NCBI GenBank assembly: GCA_026261815.1 | Contig: JAMPIT010000481.1 | Coordinates: 2,789,501 to 2,853,500, forward strand | DNA length: 64,000 nt | Reading direction: 5' to 3' | Source: Monarcha castaneiventris obscurior | Lineage: Eukaryota > Chordata > Aves > Passeriformes > Monarchidae | Shown here: positions 51,101-62,000 of the stretch, piece after piece | Numbering within the stretch: position 1 is the first letter of the stretch | Layout of the letters: every line of letters begins with the position of its first letter | Program-made: the position numbers and the translations under genes | Notes under the pieces: model-generated | What the model was told of the DNA's origin: nothing | Seen by the model: only the letters and a program-made list of their open reading frames with translations | The model's database searches: none

Positions 51101-54100
51101 ACTGTAAATTCTGTATGCAAATGCCTGTAAATGTCCATAAATACACTTCTGATAATTATTTCATTTTTCTAGTAAGAGGGTGGGGTGGGCTGTCAGCCAA
51201 TAACACCCTCATGAGAAAGCAAATAGGATTATTAATATTACCTCCTGCATCTGGTGTCCTTTAGAAAATGATGAAACCAACGTTTTTAAACTTGTGTTTG
51301 TTAAGCCATATGCCACAGTCTTGCTAATACTTCTCATTTTGAAAATGGAAATGTCGTATTTTGACAGGGTGCATTCCCTGCTGGGCTCCTTGTCACAGGT
51401 GTGCGAGGAGGGATGGGCAGAGGCTGCATTCTGCTCTGAGGGCAGAGGGAAGCTCCTGCTGAGACAGCACCAGGTCAGCCGGGGCTCAGCACTGAGGGAT
51501 GGGAAGGTGCTCTTGGAGCCTGGTACTGGGGAAGTGCCAGAGTAGCAGGTCCTGATACTGTGGGGCAGCACTGGGAATTCTTTACAGTGAGTGCTGAGAG
51601 TGTGACAATAGAAAGTGCCAAAAGAATGGCAAAAATAAGTGGGGCTGTCTCGTGAGCTCTGGGAATGCTGCGGATCCTGCAGTGCTGCTGGGATGTCCTT
51701 AAGGAAGCGTGGACTTCCCACTCTGTCCCATCCCAGGGTTGTTGGCTCTGCACCCTTGCTAGAAACTGATGTCTTTATCAAAGAGTCACTTCCTGAGCAA
51801 AGGTGATGTAAGGCCTTCCTTTCATCTTTGATGTCAGCAGATATGAAAAAGCCACTTGTATACACAGAAGTAAAGCATATTTTCTTCTTCGGAGTCTGTG
51901 TAGAGCAAGTACTTTTGCTCATCCACTTCTCTTCTGTTTGCCTTTGATAATTTAATTTATTTTTGTTCTGTTTGTTTTTCTCATCCTCTCTTACAATATC
52001 CTGCTGCTTGAAGTTTTGGTTACAGAAGGTGTTCTCTGCTGTGGTTAAGATATTTGTGGTTTCTGAGTTGACTGATGAACAGAATCCTGGAGTTTTCCAG
52101 TTTGTATGAAGATTCCACTGACTTTCTCCTTTGCCAGAATTTTGTCTCACTTCTGATTTTAAAGGGGACCAAACCACATCACTGGAATTAGAACAGAGGG
52201 ATGTGTTGCTGCAAGAGCAGGGTGAGGTGGTTAAGTTGTCTCTCAGAGGTCTGCAAGTTGTCATCTCCTGTTCAGACCTAAGCAAAGGTGACAGATCTGA
52301 AGTTCTCTTGTCCTGTGGCAATGTAAGGATATATTTTGGAGAGAAGGCATTTTGTTGTGGGACTGGACTTAAATGATCAGATTGCAGATGATGACTTTTA
52401 GGAGACACGTCCACAGCATTGTCATTGAGAAGTGGCACTTTTGCTCCTGTTTTTGCAAGATGTGTTTTGTCATCTCCATCTGTTGCGTTGTGCAAGGCAA
52501 AAGAGTTGGAATCACTTCCCCTTAATTCAGACCCTAAAAATCCCACCAGTGAAGCTTTTGAGATACCTGCAGGATGTGAAAGAAGGTTAATGTCACTGCA
52601 ATTAAGAGCTTTTGTGGGAAATTTGATTGTTTTCCTGTATTCCACATTCTCAGTACTTCCAGTGGCTTCACTAATTCCTGTGCTTGATTTTTGCTCCTCT
52701 GCTTTACTGGAGAATTTCACTGGAGCGGTGGGAAAACACTGAGTGCCAGAGCAATGGACTCTCTCTGCTTCACTTGCTGCAGTGGTTTCTCTGCTGGGAC
52801 TAGGGCAGGACACTGAAATCACATTTTGTGTCTTCTCCACTTCGAATTTCAGTTTTTTCCTTTCTGATGGCAAAGTGTGGGATTTCCCTGCAGTTTCTCT
52901 GTTGTTGCAATGGACCCACGGGGGCGTCAGGCCATGCTGGCCACTTTCCTGAATCCCGTGATGGTTCCCAAAATTGTGTGAAGTGCTTTTACAGTCTAAT
53001 TCAAATGCACTGGATTCTTTCCCGGGGCTTGGTTTCTCCCAGTTGCTACTCTGTACTGGCAAGCAGTCATCATTCCTCCCATGGCTGCTCAGCTGACACT
53101 CAGGATTTTGGAGCCTGAGCTCACCACTGCTGGGAGCCAGCAGCGTGCTGCTGCCAGCTGTGCATTTCTCCGTGTCACTGCCACTGAGCTCTCGGGAAGT
53201 TTGGCTGGTTACAGCTCCAGCAGTTATGGAATGTGATGTCTCCATTAGGTAGGACACTCTGTCTGCAATTTCCTCAGAGGACACATTCTGCAGAACATGA
53301 TTACCATCAGTACAAGTTCCTGATTTACCCGTGGTTGAAGCTGCTGTCACAAGGGAGGAAGGACTGTCACTTGAAGAGCTCCTGCCATCTCTTTCCTCAG
53401 CAATTTCAGTGCTGCTGGCTGATTCCCTTGAATTAGGAATCAAGCTTGTAATATCTGTAATCTTATTCTCTCTCTGTTTAATTTTCTTGGCATTTTGACT
53501 GCTTTTCATTTTTTGGTAGATTTTCTTAAACGTTTCGTCTCCATACATTTGCCATTTTTCTTGAGAGAACATCTTCAACTTCCTTTGATTGTGTTTCTTA
53601 TTTTTAGCACTGATTACTTCTCTGGCCCCAAGCTTTTTAGCCCCTTGCAACTCCTCTGACAGAGAAGGGTGATCAGCCACATTACCTAGGGGCAAATCAT
53701 CCACTGCTGTTTGTCTCACTAGAGCTCGGGGATGGCTGTTAGGGAAATCCACTGAATTCGCAGCAAGATCGTTGCTAGGCAGCAAACCAGCAGTGCCTGT
53801 GTTTGCAGACTGCTTAGTAAGAGAAAGTGGTTTTGAGCAACCTGGTTTGTCATGTACCATCCTTGCTCCCTCCACAACAGGCAAGGAGTTGCTCCGAGTA
53901 ACAGGCACAGTGTCGATTGTTGTGGAGAACTGGGTGGGAACTGAATGGAAAAACATTGGCTTGCATTTCTCCAGGGGTGCAAAGGTAGATTTTGCTGAAC
54001 AAAGAGAAAGATTCTTTTTCCTATTTACATCGCAAGTTCTGATATCAAAATGGAAAGAGTCTTTGTATGTGTAAGGCATTGGCAGGTCAATGCTTCCCTG

Positions 54101-55432
54101 TTTAGAAAGGACAGTTTTTCTGGGCCTGACATTGTCTAACTGGGTATCATCCACCACACTTTTGTTGTGAGAAATGAGCTTTGAAATGTGTTCTTCCAGT
54201 CTCTTTTTCTCTAGCATCGAGGCTGTAGCTTTGTCAGCTGCCTCTGGCTTTGCAGTGCTTCCGGAGGCACACCTTGGGCTGCTGAGGGCAGTTTCATTTT
54301 CCAGTTCCGTGCTGTGCTCGTAGAGACTGTGCAAGGGGCTGGATGATGTCATCTGCTGTTCTGTGCTGTCAGAGCGCGACAGATACCCCGAGTCAGTGCT
54401 CTCACACTTCTTCAGCCTGCAGTCCAAGGGTTTGTAATCCCACTGCTTCTCTGAAGAGGTTGCTTGCTGCCTTTGCAGCTGAATGTGCTTATTGGCAGTG
54501 GGAGTTCTTTGCTCCGGCATCTTCTTTCTCAGACACGGATCATTTGGCAAAGCTCCTGGAGATGCTAAACTTTGAGGTTCTCTTTCAGGAACCCCCTGAT
54601 TAGCCTTTGAACTGAAGGATTGATTCATTGTTTCTTGATTTTCTGAAGGAGCTGATGAAGAGCTTGTCACAGGCAGTGAGAGCTCATGAGGTTTCTTAGT
54701 GTCTGCTGCTGCACTGGGCTCTGAACTGAGTTCTTTGACGTGCATGCCCTGGTCTTCAGTGGTGCTACTCAGTGCTTTGCTGCCCTGGGGAGAGGTGGTA
54801 TTCTCTGCTGATCTCTCATTTTGCTCTGATCCCCCACTGACGTCAGAGTCTGAGGGCAGCCTGGTGTTGTTGACGTGTGTTTGGGTTCTCCTGTGTTTGT
54901 ACAGGTTGCTCTGAGTTTTAAATGCAATGCCACAAGTGGTGCACGGAAAGGGCCTCTCTCCCGTGTGAGAGCGAATGTGCTTCTCAAGGACACTTGGCTT
55001 CAAACAATCTCGTCCACAGTGTTTGCAGATGTATTTCCCAGATTTTTTTGATTTTCCCGGGCTTCCAATAGATGCATTTCCACAAGAAGTTGGTGATGAT
55101 AAAACTGGTAAAGTGCTGACTATGCTCAGTGTTAGACTTTGCCCAAGCTGTTTCTGGAAAACCGGCTGAGGCTGCTCCGTGCCTTCCGGAGGAACGAGCG
55201 GGTTGAGGATGAGGGGAAAGTTGCCGCCGTCGAGGTGGACGCAGCTCCTGCTGGTCACCAAGGGCCCGTGTGTTTGGAAGCATCCTGGCTGGACGGGCTG
55301 GAGCAGCGGGATCGTCAGGGCTTTGAGGTACAGGGGCTGGGGCAGGGCCTGGCCCCGGGCAGGGTCTGAGGAAGGGCCCGGGCCAGGATCTGCCGGAGCG
55401 GCCGCGGCAGCCGCAGGGTTCTGGGCCTCCAT
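47368..55432 (-). CDS. ZNF831: Zinc finger protein 831, five coding exons
   Basis: Large, mostly disordered C2H2 zinc-finger protein, presumed nuclear and DNA-binding; its biochemical role is little known. Coding segments 51242-55432, 50597-50739, 48777-48946, 48505-48660 and 47368-48110 join with GT-AG sites and matching phases to 1800 codons plus stop, against about 1677 in human. Two adjacent fingers: C136, C139, H152, H156, and C164, C167, H180, H186, with an H-X5-H second finger and a TGERPF linker. Conserved landmarks include [12 protein letters not shown] near 68-79, [13 protein letters not shown] near 344-356, [20 protein letters not shown] near 623-642, [10 protein letters not shown] near 1320-1329, SKTVAYGL near 1370-1377, and the C-terminal [20 protein letters not shown]. 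The finger pair and the serine-rich SGYLSRS motif resemble the HIVEP family. Identity rests on the fingers, the N- and C-termini and the EDN3 neighbourhood. It lies upstream of EDN3 on the same strand. Confidence 0.95.
48505..48660 (-). CDS. ZNF831: ZNF831 coding exon 4
   Basis: 156 nt after a pyrimidine-rich acceptor (TTTTTTCAATAG), Lys/Ser-rich and lacking a recognised domain. It ends ...K-M-D-K-K-V and one base, using the donor G/GTATTG at 48504. A second donor, GTAGGT, starts 4 nt earlier in the transcript (48508). Only the downstream donor keeps the conserved C-terminus in frame, so it was chosen. Confidence 0.75.
48777..48946 (-). CDS. ZNF831: ZNF831 coding exon 3
   Basis: 170 nt, entering after GGCACTGCAG in phase 2 and ending at the consensus donor GTAAGT (48776) in phase 1. 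It encodes W1445 (split codon) and then [18 protein letters not shown], followed by a basic Pro/Ser/Lys-rich region. Phases fit both neighbours exactly. Confidence 0.85.
50597..50739 (-). CDS. ZNF831: ZNF831 coding exon 2
   Basis: 143 nt after a pyrimidine-rich acceptor (TTCTCAACAG), ending at the donor GTAAGG (50596) in phase 2. It encodes [10 protein letters not shown] followed by a strongly Lys-rich, likely disordered segment (residues 1398-1444) that may hold a nuclear localisation signal. Support is from splice sites and the phase match on both sides. Confidence 0.8.
51242..55432 (-). CDS. ZNF831: ZNF831 coding exon 1 (1397 codons, zinc fingers)
   Basis: 4191 nt, phase 0 at its end, with the donor GAG/GTAATA at 51241. 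It encodes the start methionine, an Ala/Pro-rich N-terminus, both zinc fingers, and a long Ser/Thr-rich central region with basic Lys-rich segments (about 606-656). The ATG at 55432 has a strong context (G at -3 and +4). The open frame runs 10 codons past the donor before stopping, which is intronic read-through. Confidence 0.97.
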
Positions 55433-55449
55433 CCCCGGGGCTCATGGAT
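55433..55449 (-). other. ZNF831: ZNF831 5' leader adjoining the first coding exon
   Basis: A good acceptor (CCTCCCAGCAG) ends at 55450, and another (GCTGCCTGCAG) lies about 28 nt further upstream, suggesting the 5' UTR is interrupted by an intron. The 17-nt leader contains an upstream ATG at 55445 that is out of frame with the main start. The first noncoding exon and promoter were not located. Confidence 0.45.
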
Positions 55450-55786
55450 CTGCTGGGAGGGACACAAAACAAGGAGTCTGCAGGCAGCAAATAAAATACA
55501 CGCTCCCCACTGCCCCACTGGTGAAATTAGCAGCTAAGAATATCGCAAATCTTACATGCAGGCATTAAACAGACAATAATTACCTCCTTTCCCAATTAAA
55601 TTGATTCAGAGTTCATTTCTTATCTAGGAGTTAAATTTCAGTACAGTGTAAAGAACACTGAACACTGCATTTAAAACCACTCTTGCGACCTACAGTAAGT
55701 ACCCAAAGCACTAGAAACAAATCTGAGTTTCAGATTTGCAAATGGAGGCTCTAGGCACACCAAAAATAATACAATTTTATTAATAC

Positions 55787-55827
55787 ACAAATATGTAATG
55801 GGAACCATATTCCCATTACATATTTGT
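55787..55827. repeat. Perfect 18-bp inverted repeat with 5-nt loop
   Basis: Arm ACAAATATGTAATGGGAA at 55787-55804, loop CCATA, and exact complement at 55810-55827. Pairing stops at both ends of the arms (C against A). The stem is shorter than a typical microRNA precursor. It lies about 40 bp from a CR1 fragment, in sequence upstream of ZNF831. Confidence 0.97.
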
Positions 55828-55865
55828 ATCATGTTTTTAAATTTAATTGATATTAATAATTTTTA

Positions 55866-56045
55866 ATACAGAAACACAGAGCAGTTGAGGTTAGAGGGGA
55901 TCTCAGGACATCTCTAGTCCAAACACCTGCTCAAAGCAGAGTCAGCACTGAGGTCAGATGAGGTTGCCAGGGTGTTACTGGTCTGGTTTTGAAAACCTCT
56001 GGGGATAAAAACTGCACAGTTTCTTTGGGCAACCAGTTCCAAACA
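55866..56045 (-). mobile_element. CR1 LINE fragment, 3' end, inverted
   Basis: In plus orientation it reads like the complement of a CR1 3' end: GGTTAGAGGGGATCTCAGGA, then CATCTCTAGTCCAAACACCTGC, a GTTGCCAGGGTG-like segment, TTTTGAAAACCTCTGGGGAT and TTTGGGCAACCAGTTCCA. This order matches avian CR1 consensus features from family knowledge. It is heavily diverged and truncated, with no coding capacity. Confidence 0.8.
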
Positions 56046-59000
56046 CAGGACATTAAACATCCCTGCATATTATCTGTGCTTACCCAGTTTAAGGGAGCTA
56101 AGGCCAAACACATTGCAATAAGGGGTTTAAAATGAAAATACATGAACAAAATGAAAGTCGTGTTCTGTTCTACAAGTCAGATTTCCATAAATATGTGCAA
56201 AGTAGAAAAGATGGTATCATAGGAAAATAGTGTGATACATTAAAGCTGGCTTTTGTGTAGCCCAAATTAATTTGGTCTAATTAATGGAGATATTACAGTG
56301 TACTGTTTGTTTTTAGATGCTTTCAATGCCAGATGAAAACGTCTTCTAGACACAGTTTTTGAAAGAAGTGAACCTGTTCTTTTGAAATCTATCCTAATAT
56401 ATGCAGGGTTGGTTCTGGTCCAGACTACTTCTTAATTCAGCAAATATTTGTATTGTCTTTTTTCTTTCTTAGAAACAAAGGAGGAGGAAAGGATAGGAAA
56501 CTATCAAAATAAGCAAGCTGAAAATTTTCTTTGGAAGAGCTGATAGGGGCATGAGCATAACCCCTTGTAATTACAGTTTGGATGAAAATCAGGTGATCTG
56601 TGAATGTTTGTTTGATTCTTGCTCAGTTATGCTCACTGTATCCACTGGCTGCTATGAATAATGGGTTGTTCTTGTGCAAACAGCCATAAAAAACCCATTT
56701 GGAATAACATAATCAGTGGCTCAATTTGAAATCTGCAATTTGTTGCTTTACTGCATAATCTCTAGTGGTGTTTCTGCAAATTCCTTGTATCATTTTAATG
56801 GGTTATCATTACTGGGAAACAGTAAAAGAATTACTTCAAAATGTAGTTTGAAATGTGTACCAGTTCCATCCTAGAAAACAACCTGTAAACTGAACTGATC
56901 TGTGCACAGCAAAGTGTTAGATTTTGCTTTTTTTTCTTCCTCATGAATGTTATAAATCAACCTCAGTTATCAAGCATGGACTTTTCTTATGCGCTTCTGA
57001 CATTTCTATGTGGAAGAATCACTTAAGTGGCTTTTTATTATAGGTAGTGACTATAATGATGAAAGAATGTTAAAAGAATATGGCTTGTTAAAAAAATTAT
57101 TATCCATATTGTGCAGTGGGGTTATCTCTCCAGAACAAAAGTGGAATTCTCTAATTTGCAAAGTGACGTTATCAACATTTCAAGTCCATTTAAGATGGTT
57201 CCTAAGTTCTGTAGACACTTTTGAATGTAAACATGGCATAAAATAAGGGATAAGACTTGAGACAATGACACAAACTAAGTATGCAGTAGTTTTCACAATA
57301 TTAAAAAAAAAATAGATGAAAAAAATATGCTTCAGAGAAGAGACTCCAAGAAAAAAAGTGATGCCTAAATACCCAGCAGGTAGAAGATCTAACAAGTACC
57401 ACCTCAGACACCATCTTTGCTCCCCTCCCTCCCCCACAGAGAGGTGTGCAAATGCACTTCCACATATTTTACATTTCCCCCACCAGCCTGCTCCAGTGTC
57501 ACAAACTCCTCTCTCTGATTTCCTCCTGGCCATGCAGAGCTGATGGGCCCTTCAAGGCCACCACAGACAGATGTTTTTCATAGACTCCTGTGGTTCCCAA
57601 GTACCAGAGGCTCTGTGTAATTTCACTTAATGCTGTTAAGTTTCAAAACACAGCCTGAGACTCATTTCAGTGCTCTGTCATGCTCTACAAAGAAAATGCC
57701 TAAGCAGTGACAGAAAATTTAAAGGAAAGTTTTAAATAAAGCTCAACAAGTAAACTAATGGTGATAGTAAATGTACTTTTAAGAATGTAATAACACATCT
57801 CTACCAGGTGTGGTAGTTTGCTGCTTTTCACAGCAAGAAAAAGTACTTTCTGAGTGAAACTGCCATGACTTGTATTCTGCTGGGGCAAATACCATCAGAC
57901 TTTCCACATCTGTTATTTATATACAAAAAAGGCCACTGTATTTCTTTGTATGTTGACAAAAATAGCTTATCTCAAATGAATTCTGCCCCAAGGCTGATTC
58001 AGGGTAGTCCTTGCCTAAAGTAGAAATTCCTCTGTTTATTATTCCCTGGGCTCTGTTACTGAGCATCCACCCAATGTTCTCACATGTTTGTAACTTGTGG
58101 CATTGAACTATCAGCATAAGAACTTGATCCTAATTAGATAACAAAAATTTTCCAATAAACAAAACTTAATGCAGGTTTTGGCCAGCCCAAAATTTTCTAA
58201 ATTGATTTCTTAAGCTATCAAAACTGGTCACTAAAATTCCATTAAATACAATTATTTTGTTCCTGGTTTGAAATTCTAACTTCAGGTATATACCATAGGC
58301 AGGTCTATGGAACACTGAAAAGTGGAACAGTTTCAGATAAAAAATCATTGTAGCAGAAACTGTCTTACTCACTTCATAAGTATGAAGTATTTTAATACAG
58401 CAGTTGATATAAAAAAAAATTCATTTTAAATCAAATAAGTTCAATTTTTATAGACTTTTTCCTGAATTCCAAATACATTTTATAAAATTTGTTTCATTTT
58501 GTCAGCACCGTTATGATTTTCGACTACACAACCAAAAGATTTTTGTCTTCTGCATGGCACATGCAATGCTCTGTCAACTGCCCACCATTATTAACCAAAT
58601 CAATAACTAAACATGTCAATACTTATTTTCTGCACTTACATGTCATTTTTTGACACACCACTGAGCATCAGTCTCTAGGCAGACACAGAGCTCAATTGCT
58701 CAATCCCCCACCTTGGTCTGCAGGTATAACCCAGAGACATGACAGAGTTACTTTATTTTTGTAACCCCACAGAAACAGGTTTTCAACATCCTGAACATTC
58801 ACAATATACTCAATTATACCAGGAGTCTTTACCTTTTTAAAAAGCTTTTAGTGATCTCTACCTTAAATACCAGGGAGCAGAAGTGAAAGTCTGGAAATAA
58901 TTAAGCCTTTAGTCTGGAAATTATTTTAGCTCACATACCTTTGATTGATCCAGGCATTTCAGCAAAAAAGTCTAATTTCTGTCAATAGTTGATGCAAGCA

Positions 59001-62000
59001 GAAAGAAACGAGGACAAAGACTTGAAACAGATTAGAAGTAGGAAGTTGGGTTTTTCTTTGGTTTGTTTTTTTTTTTTTATATTGATGTCACAGTAACAAC
59101 CTTCAGAAAACAGGAAGAGTTGAAACAGAAGAAAATGAAGTGGCATTTCAATTTCTCCGTACCCGTTATCACTATTTATGTAGGGAGCTCTAAACAGAAT
59201 CTTCGAAACGTGGGGGTTTTGTGCTCTTTTGTCCTGAAATACACTGACACAACTGTAGGGTTTTTTATTTATACTCCTAAAGGTAATTTTCTTTTAACTT
59301 TACAGTAAAGAGCTCTCTTAAAATATGTTGGGAAAGAAAACAATGGTGGAGAGAAGACACTTGCCACATATGAAATGCTAAACTTATCCAGCGTGGGTGC
59401 TGTCCACCAGCTTCTTCTAATGGTGCCCTGTGGGATGGGAGAAAGCAGTAACCAGGTGGGAAAATGCCTCAGGAATGTTAAAAGTATTTATGTCATGCTC
59501 AACAAACCTCCATAAACTTGTGGAAAGCTGCAGGGAAAACAGGATAGGGCACAGTCAAGTGCAGTGAAAGGGTCATTTAAATAAATTAGATTTTGTCTGG
59601 GGGTCGACTTCCTAAAGAGTGCTCAGGTGACACAGTGAGCAGCACTGAGGGTCCTGGGGGGGCCGCTCTCCTTTATGCAAACACTTGTTTAAAACAGGGA
59701 CTGGGATGGCTGCAACCTCCTCTGCTGGTAGACTGAGTGAATCCCACACTGGAATTCCCAATAATGAAACAAAACTGGCACGTGTGGCCTGTATAATTTC
59801 CTTAGGAGCAGCATATTTTGGAAGATACAGCTTTTCTTTTCCCTGTGATGAGCAGCTGCACAGTTCAGACACTGCAGCCTGTCCCTTGTTGGGTAGTGGT
59901 GAAACTGTAACGTTATCATTGTCCAATATCCACTTCAGTGGGAGCCCTTTCTTTTAGTAATTCTGGTGATAGACCAATGCCACAGGACTCAGTGGATTTC
60001 CATTCCAAACAGCTTTATTGATCCTGAAGAGTTTTGCCTGTTGTTTGGATTGCTTTCCATTTATTGCTGGTGCCCGGATTTAGCAGGCCTCTAATTTCGG
60101 TGGTGGAGAAATATTTCTGTCTTGTTCTTCCCATCTTTCCTGCCTGTCATGTAGTTATTCAGGGGGCAGAAAAGCTCTTAACAAGGCCCAGTATTACTGC
60201 TTAAAATCCTCCTGGTTTCTACCATACCCTGAAATGCTCCCAGTTACTGGTAATGGCACTGCAGACGCTTCAAATCCGTGGATCTAGAAAATACTTGACA
60301 TTCTGAACCGCTTTTCAGTGACTCACGCTTCTGCTCTACAGACTCAGTCTGTCCAGATGGAGAGAATTACAGGCAGCAAGTAGTTTCAGCTCTGCTGGGA
60401 GATACTTCCCTAAAGGAATGTGTTCTCACCTCTAAGTGAGATCTTCTGGAGGATTACTGCAAGCTACAGTCAACAAACCAACGGGAAAAAAGATGCACAT
60501 CTTATAATAGAACACTGGCATGAATCAAATCATACAAACAGATGATTATGGGCATTTTACATAACCAGTCAAAATTAGTTTGTCTTCAGTTTGATCACAT
60601 TTCTGAAGTCCATTATATTTTATTCCACTTTGAGACTGATTATTATTAAGTTAAGGTGAATTTACTTAAAAGGGACACTTAGTTTAAAAAGTACTGATTG
60701 CAGCAGTGTCCTGGACCTAGTAAAAAACTAGAAACAAACTGAAAACACATATAAGCATTTAAAATTCATTATTTCAATAACTCAGTATCAAATTCCAAAT
60801 GCTAAAACTGCAAATTGCTTACACTGAGAGGCTTGAGGAGGCAATAATTAATTGAAGCAAGTTACAACAAAAGTAAGTGGCTGTCTGGATATTTGCCACT
60901 ATCACAGAGGTTTCAGGGCTTAGCAGAACCTTTTGAAGTTTGATCTAAAATCTCTAAATCTTGAATAAGTGACTCTAGAATCAGACTGCCCTCACAGCAT
61001 CCTGTGATTCTTCCCTTTTATATGGATGAACAGGCTGCTGTAATGGCTAGAAGTCATTTGACCTGTACACAAAATACAGAGCACCAGTATTATCCTGCAT
61101 TAGTTCTGTTTGAAATGAAGTGATTTTTGTTTTCTCTTTCTAATCAATCTATTTATGTGTGTTGCTTCCTCAGCTGCAATCTCTATGCAAGATTATTTAT
61201 ATTCATTGAAATTCAAAATACTGTCCTGCTCAGAGAAACTCAGCTGCCTCAATACATAGCAAAGTACCAAAGCTGAGCCCGCTGTCAGGTGCTGCACAGA
61301 AGGGAGTTCTGGGGCTACACTCCACTCCCAATTCATGTCCCCATCAGGATCTGAGCCGTTAAACTCACTCACCATGGGTACACATTTCTGGGTCCCAAGT
61401 ATCTGTGACAAAGGTCCCACCCCAGGTGTTTAAAACCCTGCATCCTTCAAAGGCACCTGCAGAGTTTTGTCAGGGGTGTGAGCAAGTGAAAGCAGCGATA
61501 AACAAGCTTCCTGTGCTGATGAGGAAAGAGATTCCAAAGGTCCTACAACTACACGTTTTAAAGAACTTTGCGAGCTTAAATGAAAAGAATATTACAGGTT
61601 TGTTAATTATTAATATTTCCTGTGAGGGCAGTGATGCTGAGAGCAGTACACAGTGTCTTACTGTCAGAGGAAGATGCAGACACTGGGATTATCATTTCCA
61701 GTTGCTCATCCACCACTGACAGCCGGCACAACTCCCTTGACAGACCACACAAAGCTTCTACTTCAATCTTAGCATCACAGAGTCATAGTGAACCACAGGG
61801 TCTGAAGTAAGTTTTGTGCAGGTACTTCAAACACTTTTTCTGTGATGGAATCAAAATGTTTGTGAGTTTACCCCAGCTCTGGAGTTTTTCAGTTCTCAAT
61901 TCAAACAAGCAAAATGGAACGGACACATTTCCTGTCTAGCCCAGAAATGACTGTTAACGTTGTTTTACTTAAGAACTATTTATGCCTTTGCTCTTTTCTC

